Shown here piece after piece: positions 10,923 to 21,929 of a stretch of DNA of 64,000 nt (within the stretch, counting starts at the first letter, position 1; every line of letters begins with the position of its first letter). The stretch is from Echiichthys vipera (lineage: Eukaryota > Chordata > Actinopteri > Perciformes > Trachinidae): assembly GCA_963691815.1 (NCBI GenBank), contig OY829645.1, positions 18,176,672 to 18,240,671 on the forward strand, read 5' to 3'. A program made the position numbers and the translations under genes. The notes below the pieces were generated by a model, which worked only from the letters and a program-made list of their open reading frames with translations, was not told where the DNA came from and searched no databases.

Positions 10923-12900
10923 CTATAGTTCATCAAGTGGAAAAACAGTTGAGGGCTGAATCCTTCCTTCATCTTTGGGACATATATTCAGATGTATTTC
11001 AAATTGGTAAGCTATCATTGGCCATTCTCAAATCGCTGCTTCGTCAGCAATTCATGTCAAATGGCAATGGGTTATACTTATACATGGAGTGTATGATGTA
11101 AAGTAGGAGTGCATTAAGAACACGTTTCTTGGGTGAAGACTGTAATTGCAGTAGCAGGGAAGACTTCCAAGCAGATGTCTCTACCCACAAGTTGAAATTA
11201 AAATTATGTTCTTGGGTCTGCCTGTTGGGTCAGCCACAGCCAGCATGAGGCTGTTGAAACAGTCCTCATGTTCAGAGTCTGCATCATTTTGTCGACATCA
11301 GCATCAACTAAAGGCATAATGCAGATAATGTTGAGGACTGGTGATATAAGCAGAAGCAACATCAATCACAGAGCCATACTGAGTGGGAAACTGTTTTCAC
11401 GTTGACTTTATAAGCCATTTCCGGGATTAATTTAGAAATAAAAAGCCTCCTCTAACTTTGGAGTAGATATTTTACAGAACCATTACTTGAGCAGCTGCCA
11501 CTGCTAGTTGGGGAAAGAAACCGCAGAGTAACAGAACAGAGTTGCCAAACACAACGCTAGTCGTTTTTACCAAAGACAAAGTCGCTGGGGATTCCCAGCG
11601 ACACTGAGGCTCCGATGGGCGGGACAAAGCCCAGCATTTATCCAATGACGCTGATTCTGAACAAAATATGAAGGCATTCTAGCTGGTATTTAGTCAATGA
11701 AATGTACACACAGCAGTACATACAGTATTTCACCACTTTTTGGTGACATCTTAGAGGAAGCTGAATGACATCATGTTTTATGAAAACATTTACTCAAGAT
11801 ATCCAGGGAATGTTTCACAGGGCACCAGACTCTGAATATGAAATAGAATATGATCATCAATCAACAGATTGATACTATGATATGTCGTCTTGATGGCTAT
11901 TAAATCCAATCTGCACCATGAAACCATATAACTATGCTGATTAAATGGACATGAAATCAACTCTGCAGTTGGTGATTATCTGACGGAAACTTAATGAATA
12001 CCCAAACTAGTGAGCTATGAAGATAGCATTTAGTTTGATGGATAACTTTGCTAACAGCTTGAAAAAAAAGTTGAAGCATAATTGCATTTTTCCAGTGGCC
12101 AGGTTACAATTGTGGTATTGTTAATTTTTTATATAAAATGCCCACTTAGTGACTATTTGTTTTAACTATGTTTTAAATTGTCTTTTGTATCATATATCTA
12201 ATGCATACACCATACTAATTAACCACTGACTATGTCTGTAGGGTAGATAGACCCCCAAGCCTCCATTCGTATTGAGCAGCATTTTACCAATGCCACTCAG
12301 CAGGTGACTTCAAACTCCTTTATCTGATAGACAGTTAACACTGTATCACAATAGACTTAGACAATTTAAAATATTTGTTTAGAATCTTAAAAGCACTTCC
12401 AAAAGTAAGAACTTGGTTTTATCCAAGCTCCCTGTATTAACAACTACTGGTTTCTACTCTGTTTTTAACTCAGACTGCAGCTGACCCTGAAGATTTGTCA
12501 GGGTGTATATATAGTAAGTCATACAAGGTCACAGAAGATTAACAATACACATTTGATCCATAGAGCCCCTCACCTCTGTCATGGAGCACAACATTGAATC
12601 TCTGAAAATATGACTTAAAATCCCTCAGCAGAAGAGATTGTCAAGTGAATGCCAATTAACAGGAGTTGGCAGCACTTGTTTTTGGCTGGCCACAGATACT
12701 ATAATTGCACTTGTCCCTGCAATTGTGCAGTACGTCCCAGCGACAAACTTCTTGATATTTTAACGGTCAAAATAACAAATTTAATATGAATTAGGTAGGT
12801 CTGGGGTGGTGGGTTGGTTGGGGGTGGGTTGTTATTATTATTATTGTACATAATCTTGCACAATTGCAATTTATGCACATTTTGTGTAAATCATTTCATC
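10923..12900. other. Non-coding spacer, nothing recognised
   Basis: About 2 kb without long frames or recognised repeats, apart from a short TTA run near 12833-12846. It may be older host intergenic DNA. Confidence 0.45.
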
Positions 12901-12904
12901 AGCC

Positions 12905-13540
12905 CACACTTCTGAGGGAAACACTGGAACACACAACGGTGGACCACTACGTCAAAGTATGGATCCTGGACTACTTCACCAACAGACCACAGTAAGTGAG
13001 GATACAGGAATGTGAGTCCGACATGGTTGTCTGCAGGATGGGCACTGTTCTAGAGTTCTGGCTCCCTTCCTCTTCACTCTCTACACTGCAGAGTTCACAC
13101 ACAACTCTGCTAACTGCCACCTGCAATTGTTAGCCCTATCACAGATGAGGATGATTGGGAATACAAAGAAGCAAGCTGGTGGTGGACTTCTTAATGGTGA
13201 GTGTATTTTATTCACACAGGCAATCATACACAGGTGGCAGAGGCTACCTGCCCATCATCTAATCTAAATCATGGCACAGCCTTGTGGAGCGATTTGGGGT
13301 TCAGCCCACAGCCCTCTACCACTGAGCCACAGCCGCATCTGCAGGTGCAAACGCTCCTGCACCAGGGAACGGACATTGAGAGGGTGAAATCATACAAGTA
13401 CCTGAATGTTCAGTACAAAAACAGAAAGAGCAGACCATTTACTGAGGAGACGGTCTTTGGAGTACAGGGGTACTCCTGAGGACATTTTTTTGACTGCGGT
13501 GGCATGCTCATGCTCAATAGTGTAGTTCACATTTAAAAAT
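12905..13540 (+). pseudogene. Rex1/CR1-like LINE reverse transcriptase scrap
   Basis: Degenerate plus-strand translation gives VDHYVKVWILDYFTNRPQ, then PSLFTLYTAEFTHNSANCHL, then after a deletion GTDIERVKSYKYLNVQ and LLRRRSLEYRGTPED. This order (RPQxVR, FLFTLYT, CHLQ, ESYKYLGV, LLRRLRSF) is that of a common fish LINE of the CR1/Rex1 group. The active-site segment is deleted. The same family supplies the tails at 15616-16189 and 54985-55708. Assignment to Rex1 rather than another CR1 relative is tentative. Confidence 0.62.
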
Positions 13541-14008
13541 ATGCCACTGAAGGGTTCACAGTGGTCTGATACAGAGCTAGAGTGGTAACTGCAGATTTGG
13601 TCGGATGAAAATATTCAACAAAAAAAGCTCAGAGGGGTGATGACATCTATAAACAAGAAGAAATCAAACTAAGGCTTGGATCATTTCAAGTAATGTGAGT
13701 GCAAGCGGACCTGGGTCACAGGGGAAGAGGGAGGGGGGGGAGACAATCCCGCAAAAGCACGGCACGGATCATCTCTCAAGTGTTAATGTGCCCTAACAGT
13801 ACTGAGCAGCTCCTGTAGTAACAGGCTGCTCCACTCACGGTCCACAAAAGATACTGCAGGTCCTTCCTTTCTACTGACTTCAGACTATATTATCAATGCA
13901 GCTCCAAATAGACTTCATAAAAAAAATACAACTCATGTGAAATATCAGTGTTTACTTTGCTGTGCAATATCAATATTTCCTAAGTGCAATAATGTGAATG
14001 TGTGAGGT
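13541..14008. other. Unassigned spacer
   Basis: No gene recognised. Contains a short G-rich run near 13728-13741. Confidence 0.4.
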
Positions 14009-14310
14009 TTGTCCTGTCTTTGGGTTTTTGTCTAGTGAATTCCCTGTTTTATCTTGAAAGATAACTCTCCTCTCGTTCCAGGTCACTTGCCCATCCTCTT
14101 GTGTCACCAGTCTGACATCATTCTCTGATTCCCGATTGTTTCCACCTGTGGTTCCCCTTCCCTCATATGTATAAAGTCCATGTCTCACCCCCTGTTCCGT
14201 GCCAGATTATTTTGTACCTTGTGTCGAATGTATCCGGCGTTTTTTCCCACAGTCTTGTTCATGCCATCGAGTTTATTGTTTCCACGTTCAGGTGATAGTA
14301 TTCCTTATTT
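14009..14310 (+). repeat. Gypsy LTR fragment
   Basis: Begins tgtcctgtctttggg, a plausible LTR start, and continues with ggtcacttgcccatc, gattgtttccacctgtgg and ccctcatatgtataaag, parallel to the LTR at 10642-10922. A TATA-like tataaag lies near 14170. No internal gypsy sequence adjoins it, so it is a solo or fragmentary LTR. It abuts LINE copy B, which may have been its insertion target. The right end is diverged and imprecise. Confidence 0.66.
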
Positions 14311-14384
14311 TGTTAAAGTAAGTGTAGACTGCAGCTCTAATTTAGAGGAATGGCATTTACTTTCCAATTTTCGCGATATTTGTT

Positions 14385-15011
14385 TTAATTCACGGGTTTG
14401 TGAGTTATACCTAACTTCCTCTGTTTCATCATCTTCTTTTTTAAGGGAGCAACAGAATCAAGTGTTGTCCGTAGTGAGCCTGCAACACTGTCAACAAGGT
14501 GATCAATTTCTGAGAAACTAACGTTAGTACAGGAATCTTGAATATTAGGATAAGGCCTTAAATTAAATGCAGATGGAAACGACTCCTTAAATTTAGTTAC
14601 AGCACTATCAGATAAACATCTAGTGTAGAAACGTTTACCCAGAGGTGAGTAGTCCTGTAATACGAATTCAAAAGTTAAATAATGGTCTGATAAAATGGAA
14701 TTCTTTGAAAAGACTATTAAGGCATTGATTTCCATACCATAAGCCAAAACAAGGTCGACAGTGTGATTAAAACAGTGAGTAGATTTATGTACACTCTGAC
14801 TAAAACCAATTAAATCTAATAGAGAGATAAACGCAATACTAAGGATATTGATATAAACGTCCACATTAATATCGAAATCTCCTACAATAATTACTTTATC
14901 ATATTTAAGGACTAGATTTGACAGAAACTCTGAGAAATCAGATAGAAATTCAGAGTATGGACCAGGAGCACGGTACACTATAACAAGTATAATTGGCTGC
15001 ACAGTTTTCAA
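14385..15011 (-). pseudogene. LINE copy B endonuclease fragment
   Basis: A 208-aa open segment with VIVYRAPGPYSEFL, VGDFDINVDVY (catalytic Asp/Asn), HTVDLVLAYG and LSDHYLTFEF (SDH block), which is an APE endonuclease of the L2/CR1 type. The N-terminal metal-binding blocks are missing, so the enzyme would be incomplete. It is followed by a basic stretch and ends in a stop instead of entering a reverse transcriptase. Confidence 0.8.
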
Positions 15012-15615
15012 GGTTGAATGTGAAAGACTAAGAACCTAAGAACAAGACTTTCAAATTAATTATAGTTTAGTTTAGGTTTAGGGTTGATTAATAGGCCTGA
15101 GTCAGGCTAACATATTCTTCATGACACAGCCAGTTTTCAGTCACACAGAGTGGATCAATATGGTTTTCTGATATCAGATAATTTATTAATACAGCCTTAG
15201 ATGACAGAGATGTGATATTCCACATTTTATTTTCTGATTTTGTTGCATTATGCATATTTGGTGTTGATTTGTATCAAGTTTTGCTGTATGGCTCCTCTTC
15301 TGTTAATTTTTAATTTAATTAATTTAGATGACCGTGAGGCACACAGCGTTTGTATAGGATACTGAGCTGGAAAGGGATCCGCAGGGAGCGCGGAGAGGTG
15401 TGTGGAAGACTGCAACTCTGCTTCCTGTGCATCTGTGGTAAGGGCAGTGCAGAAAGTTGTATTAAACTGTGACTCTGCATCCTGATCCCATCACTGGGTT
15501 GTTGACAGTCAATGTCAAGTCAAGTCAATGTTGACGGATAAAAGTCTTGACCCCTCCTGGTTAGGGTGCAGGCCGTCGTGTTAAAAAAGTCTAGGTCTGT
15601 TAAGAAAAAAAAAGC

Positions 15616-16189
15616 CGCTGCACCACTATCACTTTATTATTTAGTATCTGCATATAGCTTAAAGTTATATATTATATTTATATTTATACTCTACTATTAC
15701 TGCTCTATAGTTCTGTTACGTCTGCTCATTACATATATGTATCATGTCTGATCACATATGAATCCGATCACTGTCCACTGTTTCAACAGTCTACTGCATG
15801 TTTACATCATATAGACCCGTTCACACGTCTGCTTACATCTGATACACGCATGTCTTTCTACATCTCACGCCGACGATGTTCTATGTATCTAACTGTGACT
15901 TGTGTGTGTTTAACTTGTACTAAAATCTAGCCACTTTCCTCTCTGCTGTTCTTCGTATCTAACTCTGTGACTGGATTCTAACCTGTACTAACACACTAAC
16001 ATCCTGACACTTATTCTAACCTGTACTAACACACTAACATCCTGACACTTATTCTTCTTTTACACTTTATTCTTGTTGATAGGTTAAAATGTTTTTGTAC
16101 AGTTGCTGTCGTTATTTGCTGCTCTGTGTGCCCTGAATTGCCCCCCGTGGACAAATAAAGTTTTTTGAATTGAATTGAATTGAATTGAA
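15616..16189 (+). mobile_element. LINE 3' UTR insertion with TTGAAT repeats
   Basis: AT-rich non-coding segment ending gacaaataaagttttttgaattgaattgaattgaat, i.e. an AATAAA signal followed by a short pentamer tail. This is the 3' end of a CR1/Rex1-like LINE on the plus strand, resembling 55050-55708. It interrupts LINE copy B between the gtctgttaag and aggtgcagctgg segments, where copy A has about 80 bp of LINE sequence that is lost here. Hence insertion came with a deletion or later loss. Confidence 0.7.
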
Positions 16190-17085
16190 CAGGTGCAGCT
16201 GGTGGAGGCGGCTGTACATGACGTCACCAAAACGCATCGGGGGAAGCAGGACGGAAATAATCAGTCGCTTCCCCGTATCTAGCAGGCGGTCCACCATGGA
16301 CCTGAAGTCCTGCTTTAGGACCTGGGACTGGGGGTTCTTTAAATCTTTGGTACCGGCTTGCAGGACTAGCGTGGAGGCCAAGCTGTGCTGTGAACACAGC
16401 TGGAGGGCAGAGGACTCAACCTCCCTGAAGGTCTGGTCGCTGCATACCCTCACGTGCCTGACCATCGAGGTCCCAACAACCAGCACGGAGGGAATGCTCT
16501 GTTCCACGGGCTGCCTGGAGGTGCAGCGGCCGGCAGCTGCTCCTAACCGAGACGGGGGCAGCCCGGCTCCTGGGTCGGCGAGAGCCATGACCGGCTGTAT
16601 GGACAGATCCCGGGGACGGGCTGGAGCGGGAACCCAGGGGAGGGGAACCCAGCGGAGGGAAATACTGCGGGCTTAGAACGTCATCCAGTGGTAAATCCGG
16701 AGGCGGAGGAGGGAGAGATGGGCGAGCCCCAGTGCCCCTGTTCACCACTGACCAGGCTTGAGTGGAGTTTAGCTCACCAGAACTGGAGCCACCGCTCCGT
16801 CCTCCCTTGTGGAGCACTGCCACTCCGCGAGGCGAAGGCAGGAGGTGGAGGGTGCCAATGACTTGAGCTTGGCTCCCTGGTGGTGCCAGCGGAACTCGGT
16901 GAGTGCTGGTGCCTGAGATCAGGTGGTGATGGAGCCAGTCCACAGCAGGGTGGTGTTGTCAGCGGCCGTCATCGTCAGTCACTAGCGTAGGAAGCCTTAA
17001 CATGGGCGAGGCGCTTCGCCTGGGTCGAGGAGACACTGGAGAAATCCAGGAGGATTTTGTCCCTCTCTGAGGTCAGCCTTCAGGC
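16190..17085 (-). pseudogene. LINE copy B ORF1 remnant (esterase plus Pro-rich)
   Basis: Minus-strand frames give a proline-rich N-terminal half (16943-16650), then VVGTSMVRHVRV near 16470, LVLQAGTKDLKN, QDFRSMVDRLLDTGKRLII and a MRFGDVMYSRLHQL block near 16210. VVGTSMVRHV aligns with the SGNH first block, with Thr in place of the usual Asp-Ser, and the GTxD block corresponds to the Asn block with Lys instead of Asn. The active site is therefore probably lost. The frame breaks at the LINE insertion boundary. Confidence 0.68.
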
Positions 17086-17388
17086 CGAATGGACCAACAC
17101 AAACACAATAAACAACAACAAAAGAAGTTTTGTCACTCAGGTGTCGGGTTAATACCCACAGTGGGATCTGGACACAAGGCTGCGACTGGTTTCTGTCAAG
17201 CCGAGAAGCTGTCACCGCATGATTTGATGATAAATTTTATAAAATTTTACGAAGACCAAACAAGGTTGACCAGGACCGGTCCATACTTCACCTGCTGGAC
17301 CAAAATGTATCCGTGAAGTACAGCCTCTTGTGCAGCAGTCACCCGGAGAAAGTGCCTGTTTGCAAGGCGACCTTTATTTAAGTGTTAG

Positions 17389-17716
17389 GTGAGTACAATT
17401 TGTTTCAGAATTGGCTAGTTTAATACTGTTTTGTAGGTTTCTCCCTTGCGACAAAGATCTTTTGCTGTAAACAAGCATGCTAACGTGACATGGAAAGTAC
17501 TGCTAATAATACTAGCTTAAGTTACCGATGTCATTGCTATAGAGCAGGGGAAGGGAAGCTACTTTTGTGTGTGTGTGTGTGTGTGTGTGTCACTCCTATT
17601 GGCTTTGAGGTTAATAAACACTGTAGGACGTCTGTAAATATGAGAGAGAGAGATAGTGAGGCTGTAGATCTGTAAAAAGGAGCGAGTGAAAAGGTGAAAG
17701 GGAGGTCTTCCCATCT

Positions 17717-17764
<48 letters not shown>

Positions 17765-17907
17765 GATGTTAAGCAAAAGAGGTTCCTGACCCCTGCTAAG
17801 GAGGAAACTGAAATGGGGGTAATAGCAAGTTAATTGTGTGTAATTCTGTTAATTTCATACTGGCTCCTATCAATGTATATGACAATCTATATAATTTACT
17901 TTCACAG
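17389..17907 (+). other. Intron of the DUF7869-type gene, with microsatellites
   Basis: Flanked by donor gtgagt at 17389 and acceptor ttcacag ending 17907. The split codon (one base upstream, two downstream) gives Gly in the order VLGISKD. It contains a (GT)n run near 17566-17591 and a (GA)n run near 17718-17762. Confidence 0.75.
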
Positions 17908-17998
17908 GCATCAGCAAAGACCGTGTGTCCCGGATGGCTCAATATTATGCAGAGACTGCTGAGGCGCGCCCAGAGAGAAGAGGTGGTGCACGGCTGCG

Positions 17999-18400
17999 TT
18001 CTGGTCAATTCCAATACATAACGATAGCCAACATTGGTTTGCATTTACGTTGAAAAACAAAAGATATACGTTCACAAGGCTAGCACAAGGCTATTGTGAA
18101 ATTGTCTAGCAGACTACAATCCCCCTAGAGGTAGCCAAATCCTCTCATATGTAGATGATATCATAATAAACTCCACAACAAAAGAGGATTGTAAAGAAGA
18201 CACATTATCTTTACTCAAATTTCTTTCAGAAACTGGCAACAAAGTAAGTAAAAGTAAATTACAATTGTGGAAACAAGAAGTGAAATACCTAGGTCACACG
18301 TTGAACCAAAATGGCAAAACAGTAAATCAAGAAAGAAAAACAGCCATTTTGTCTGCACCAAGACCAATAACAAAAAGGCAGAAGTAACAAGACCTTTGCT
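17999..18400 (+). pseudogene. Endogenous retrovirus reverse transcriptase fragment
   Basis: Begins FWSIPIHND directly at the junction with the DUF7869 exon. YTFTRLAQGY resembles the retroviral TRLPQG block, and the active-site YVDD appears near 18150 followed by SKLQLWKQEVKYLGH, the thumb entry. An in-frame defect separates the TRL block from YVDD. The connection and RNase H domains are missing downstream. Non-functional. Confidence 0.8.
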
Positions 18401-18539
18401 TGATCTCATTTACTCTACACCTATGGCACTAACAGATAAAATATTTATATTGGACCTGATGGTAAACCCTGGTTACCTCGATCGCTGTTCAAATGGGCTT
18501 CAATAATGAGCCATGGGCGTTGCCATGCCTCAAACAGGG

Positions 18540-19497
18540 GGGATGACAGACTTAGTGAACAGCTACTATACTACTTATGGGTTTATCACATATTCAAAAA
18601 AAAATTGTAATCACTGTTTAACATGCATTAAACATAACTCACAAGGACAACAACGTCCAAAACGAGGTGCATTTCCAAAACCAGAATATCCTTTTGAAGA
18701 AATACATTTGGATTTCATAAAACTAAACAAAAGCAAAGGTGTAGAATACTGTTTGGTTATAATAGATGCCTTTTCCAAATGGGTGGAAATGTTTCCATGT
18801 GATAATCCTGATGCCATCACAGTAGCGAAAGCTATATGTAAAAGAATAGTCCCAACCTTTGGGATACCAAAAAGAATACTATCAGATAATGGCTCACATT
18901 TTGTAAACAAAATAATAAATAAAATAGGAAAAAAAACTAAAAATAGACTTGAAATACCATAGTGCTTATCACCCTGCCTCAGCTGGACTTGTTGAGAGAT
19001 TCAATGGCACAATTAAAAATAAGCTAACCAAATGCATGAACTAAACTGGAAGACCATGGCCTGAATGTGTTGATTTAGTACAACTAAGTTGACACATTAT
19101 GCCTGCAGGCGAATGTAAATTGACTCCTTTTGAAACACTGTATGGTAGACCATATTATTTACCTGACTTACATTTAAAAATAAAAGATGAGCCTGACTCT
19201 GAGAAGACATTGGCAGAATATATGAGACAAACGCTGAACCATAGAAAGTGTAAAGAAACAAATAATCTGCCTGATTTTCCTATATGCCCCCAGGAGGACA
19301 AAACTGTGACGCCTGGTGACCACGTGTTCGTGAAAGTGATAAAGAGGAAGTGCTGGTCCAGTCCAAGGTGGGAGGGGCCATTCCAAGTTATTCTCTCCAC
19401 ACCCACCACTGTAAAGATCGCTGAGAGGTCCAGCTGGATACATCTCTCACATTGCAAAGTGAGGACACTTAGTGATCTCGTTCCAAGCGCTGAGTAG
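18540..19497 (+). pseudogene. Endogenous retrovirus integrase remnant
   Basis: Zinc-finger cysteines appear as CNHCLTC near 18607, the first catalytic Asp in HLDFIK near 18711, the second in LSDNGSHF near 18880, and the Glu in LVERFNG after a frameshift near 18990. The C-terminal segment (19099-19497) has LTPFETLYGRP and SPRWEGPFQV, the GPY/F-type module with WIHLSH typical of gammaretroviral integrases. The His pair of the zinc finger is deleted. At least two frame breaks occur. Confidence 0.83.
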
Positions 19498-19520
19498 GGG
19501 AAGTCTGATTACAAAGGGGT

Positions 19521-20480
19521 TTGGAAACGCCTAGGTCCATTCGTCTCAATGTCAGTGAAGAAATCAACTATCCTCTCAGTTTAGTGGAACGAGAGCATAA
19601 GTGTGAAACCATGCCAAAATACGATGGAAGATGGCTAGCCTCCAGGACTGCAGGTGCAACGATGGTCGCACTAATGATCTTTGCTGCTTTCGCCTCGTGG
19701 ATGTGGACAACACTTCAAGACTCAAAGGATGAAGAAATGGTTCCAATGGTAAAAACTGTGATGGAAAACTGTGATGATTCATTTCTTCTCCGTAAACAGT
19801 ACTGGTATGATGAGGTCTGTAAATCTCAGATTACGTAGGAAATGTTATCAAGACAATGAGCAGGGTCATGGTAAGACTTTGATATACTGTAGTGATTACA
19901 TTATTCTCACAGCAGAAGGTACTTGGTCACTTCAGGTTCTCAATAAATCATTGACGACATGCGAACACTTTTTCCGTAATCATAGCATATGGACACCTAT
20001 TGTTGAACTATAAACACTCCGCATACGACATCCTAGAGGTGATTATTATCGTAACCTCAAAACAGGAAATGGCATGACCCATCAACACCAAAAAATAAGT
20101 TTGAAACCAATGTGGGGTATAACTTTGCTAAATGGTCAGTGCATAGTTCCTTGTCTACAATCCCTGATGTCCAAAGTGATAAGCAGAACCACGGCTGAGA
20201 ATCTGTTATATCAACAGGAGAGCTTGGCCCTGATAACTACACATGCACATAACGAAGGATCCACCACAGTAGACACACACTTATACTGTGATAGCTGTGA
20301 GGAGTGTGCACTGGCTGACATAAAATACATTGTTTGAACTGATTACCTCTGAGTGTAAAGAAGTGTTATTTCCGAACCTGACGACTGTACTGAAATCTCT
20401 ACCAAGAGAATGGTATGTGTCTGATATGAGAATGAAATATAACTCTTCTGATAAACAGCAGGGAAAATGAAATATGTATG
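19521..20480 (+). pseudogene. Probable endogenous retrovirus env remnant
   Basis: Located just downstream of integrase where env is expected. A segment at 19611-19838 contains a hydrophobic stretch (TMVALMIFAAFASWMW) compatible with a signal or membrane anchor; further Cys-containing pieces follow at 20074-20337. I cannot match surface or transmembrane subunit motifs such as a furin site or CX6CC with confidence. Assignment rests mainly on position. Broken by stops. Confidence 0.5.
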
Positions 20481-20598
20481 AGTGTATGAAATATTATCAT
20501 AGGTGTTCTTTTTATGCATATATTCAAGCGTGTTTTGCTCCAAAGAGTTGGGTCCAAAGTATGTGCCAGCATGTCATTTGACCCGTCCGGGGAAAGAC

Positions 20599-20935
20599 TG
20601 ATATGACGTCACCTCCCTAGTTTGAAGCTTGTTGAGTAAGACCATCTGTGGCATTGTGGAAATCTTGAGTGGAAGATAAAACATGTATGTAACTGGTTAA
20701 TGATTATTCATGTAATCTAATAAAAAGACACGGAGGGAGAGCGAAGGTCAGAAGAGAATTTGCAGAGGGACAAGCCAGGCAGAGCTTGTTGACCTCCTCT
20801 CTTCTCCCTGTCGACACGTAAAAAGTCTCTGGTCTCTGACTTGTGATTGAAAGGGGTTACTTTTGTAAAGGAAGTAACCAGGAGTCTCCGAGTGTTGTTT
20901 TGTCAAGACAACAGAAAATATTATTGACAACGGCA
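20599..20935 (+). repeat. Probable 3' LTR of the endogenous retrovirus
   Basis: A purine tract (ggggaaag) precedes tgatatgacgtcacc at 20599, a plausible LTR start. An aataaa signal lies at 20720. The right edge must be at or before 20936 because the DUF7869 reading frame resumes there. No 5' LTR partner exists in the window to confirm the ends. Confidence 0.5.
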
Positions 20936-21848
20936 CAGTGAGGAGCACAACAGGAGAAGGGAACTCATTGCCGAGCACATCCAGTCTTTTTCCTGCAGGG
21001 CTAGCCATTATGGGCGGAGAGGAGCACCAGGTCGCAAGTATCTCCCCAGTGACCTGAATGTGCACAAGATGCATGAGCTCTTTGAGGCTCAGAACCATGC
21101 TCAGACCAGCTACTCCCTCTATTACTGTTTTCTCTAAAGATTTCAATCTTGGCTTCGGTCACCCAGCTACAGATGCATGCTCTGATTGTGCCAAATTCAA
21201 GATCAGGATTACAGGTCCAAACCTAACGTTGACAGAGAAGAGGATGGAATCTGCATCATTCATGTTGCATCGTCGGAGAGCTCGCATGTTTTATGACCTG
21301 TTAGGCAGGGTTGCTGAAGGTCATGTGACCCTCTGCTTCGATATGATGCAAAACATGGTCCTTCCAATAACCCCAATAGGACAGGCAGATGTATCTGTAC
21401 CTGTTTGGTGTAGTTGTGCACCATGGAGAGAACAGTCAACAGACAAAAGATGATGTTCATCTCTACGTGTGGCAGGAAAATGAGGGTAGCAAGGACAGCA
21501 ATATGATTGCATCTGCGCTGAGTGACTGCCTCAAGGTTCGACTTCAGGACAAAGTCAGCAGATCCAGGGGGCTTCGGCTGTTCAGCGACTCTTGTTTTTG
21601 GCAAAACAAGAACATGAACATGGTGTCCATGCTCATGGAACTTCGCCAGTGTTTTCCAAACCTTGGCATAGAGCACACCTTTCCAGAAAGGGGCCACAGT
21701 TACCTCCCAGCAGACCGAGTCTTTGGCAGAATTGAGCAGAAGATTAGGAAAATGGACACAATTCTGCTACCACAGGAATACCATGCCATCCTGCAGCAGT
21801 TTGGCCACGTCCACGTGTATGGCACAGACTGGGAGGCGTTTGATTATA

Positions 21849-21905
21849 CGCTTGTTAAGTCGTGACGTAGCAACGTCCGTTAATACTGTTTCCGGGTCCA
21901 CGCTG
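21849..21905 (+). repeat. ISL2EU left terminal inverted repeat
   Basis: Pairs with 28482-28425 on the other strand. The first 13 bases are identical; later identity is patchy but includes tgacgt and tttccgggtcca. Because the transposase ATG is at 21930, this repeat probably holds its promoter. Confidence 0.85.
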
Positions 21906-21929
21906 GTGGCTGAGGCGCGCCTTTTCAAC

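Larger units (their letters stand above)
14335..17085 (-). mobile_element. L2-like LINE copy B (degenerate, interrupted)
   Basis: Minus-strand copy of the same LINE family as 4640-7090, split by a LINE 3' UTR at 15616-16189. The right part (17085-16190) is ORF1; the left part (15560-14335) holds the spacer and endonuclease. RT is absent. At 17085 LINE sequence stops and DUF7869-gene flank begins, so this is the 5'-truncation or junction point. Shared positions between copies A and B include tgaggtcagccttcag at both right ends, so both copies stop at a similar place. Confidence 0.78.
17999..20935 (+). mobile_element. Endogenous retrovirus, 5'-truncated, gammaretrovirus-like
   Basis: This endogenous retrovirus fragment lies between two halves of the DUF7869-type gene. 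It begins abruptly inside reverse transcriptase, lacks gag, protease and 5' LTR, has integrase and env remnants, and ends with a probable 3' LTR. Order and motifs (YVDD reverse transcriptase, GPF-type integrase tail followed by a separate env region) fit a gamma/epsilon-like class I retrovirus. Multiple stops, frameshifts and an RNase H deletion make it defective. Confidence 0.82.

Noticed and set aside
17537..17776. Ser-Leu repeat and His-Thr repeat protein
   Set aside because: It is the (GA)n and (GT)n microsatellites of an intron read as codons.
20064..20340. Separate small secreted-protein gene
   Set aside because: Lies between integrase and the probable LTR of an endogenous retrovirus in the env position; better explained as an env remnant.
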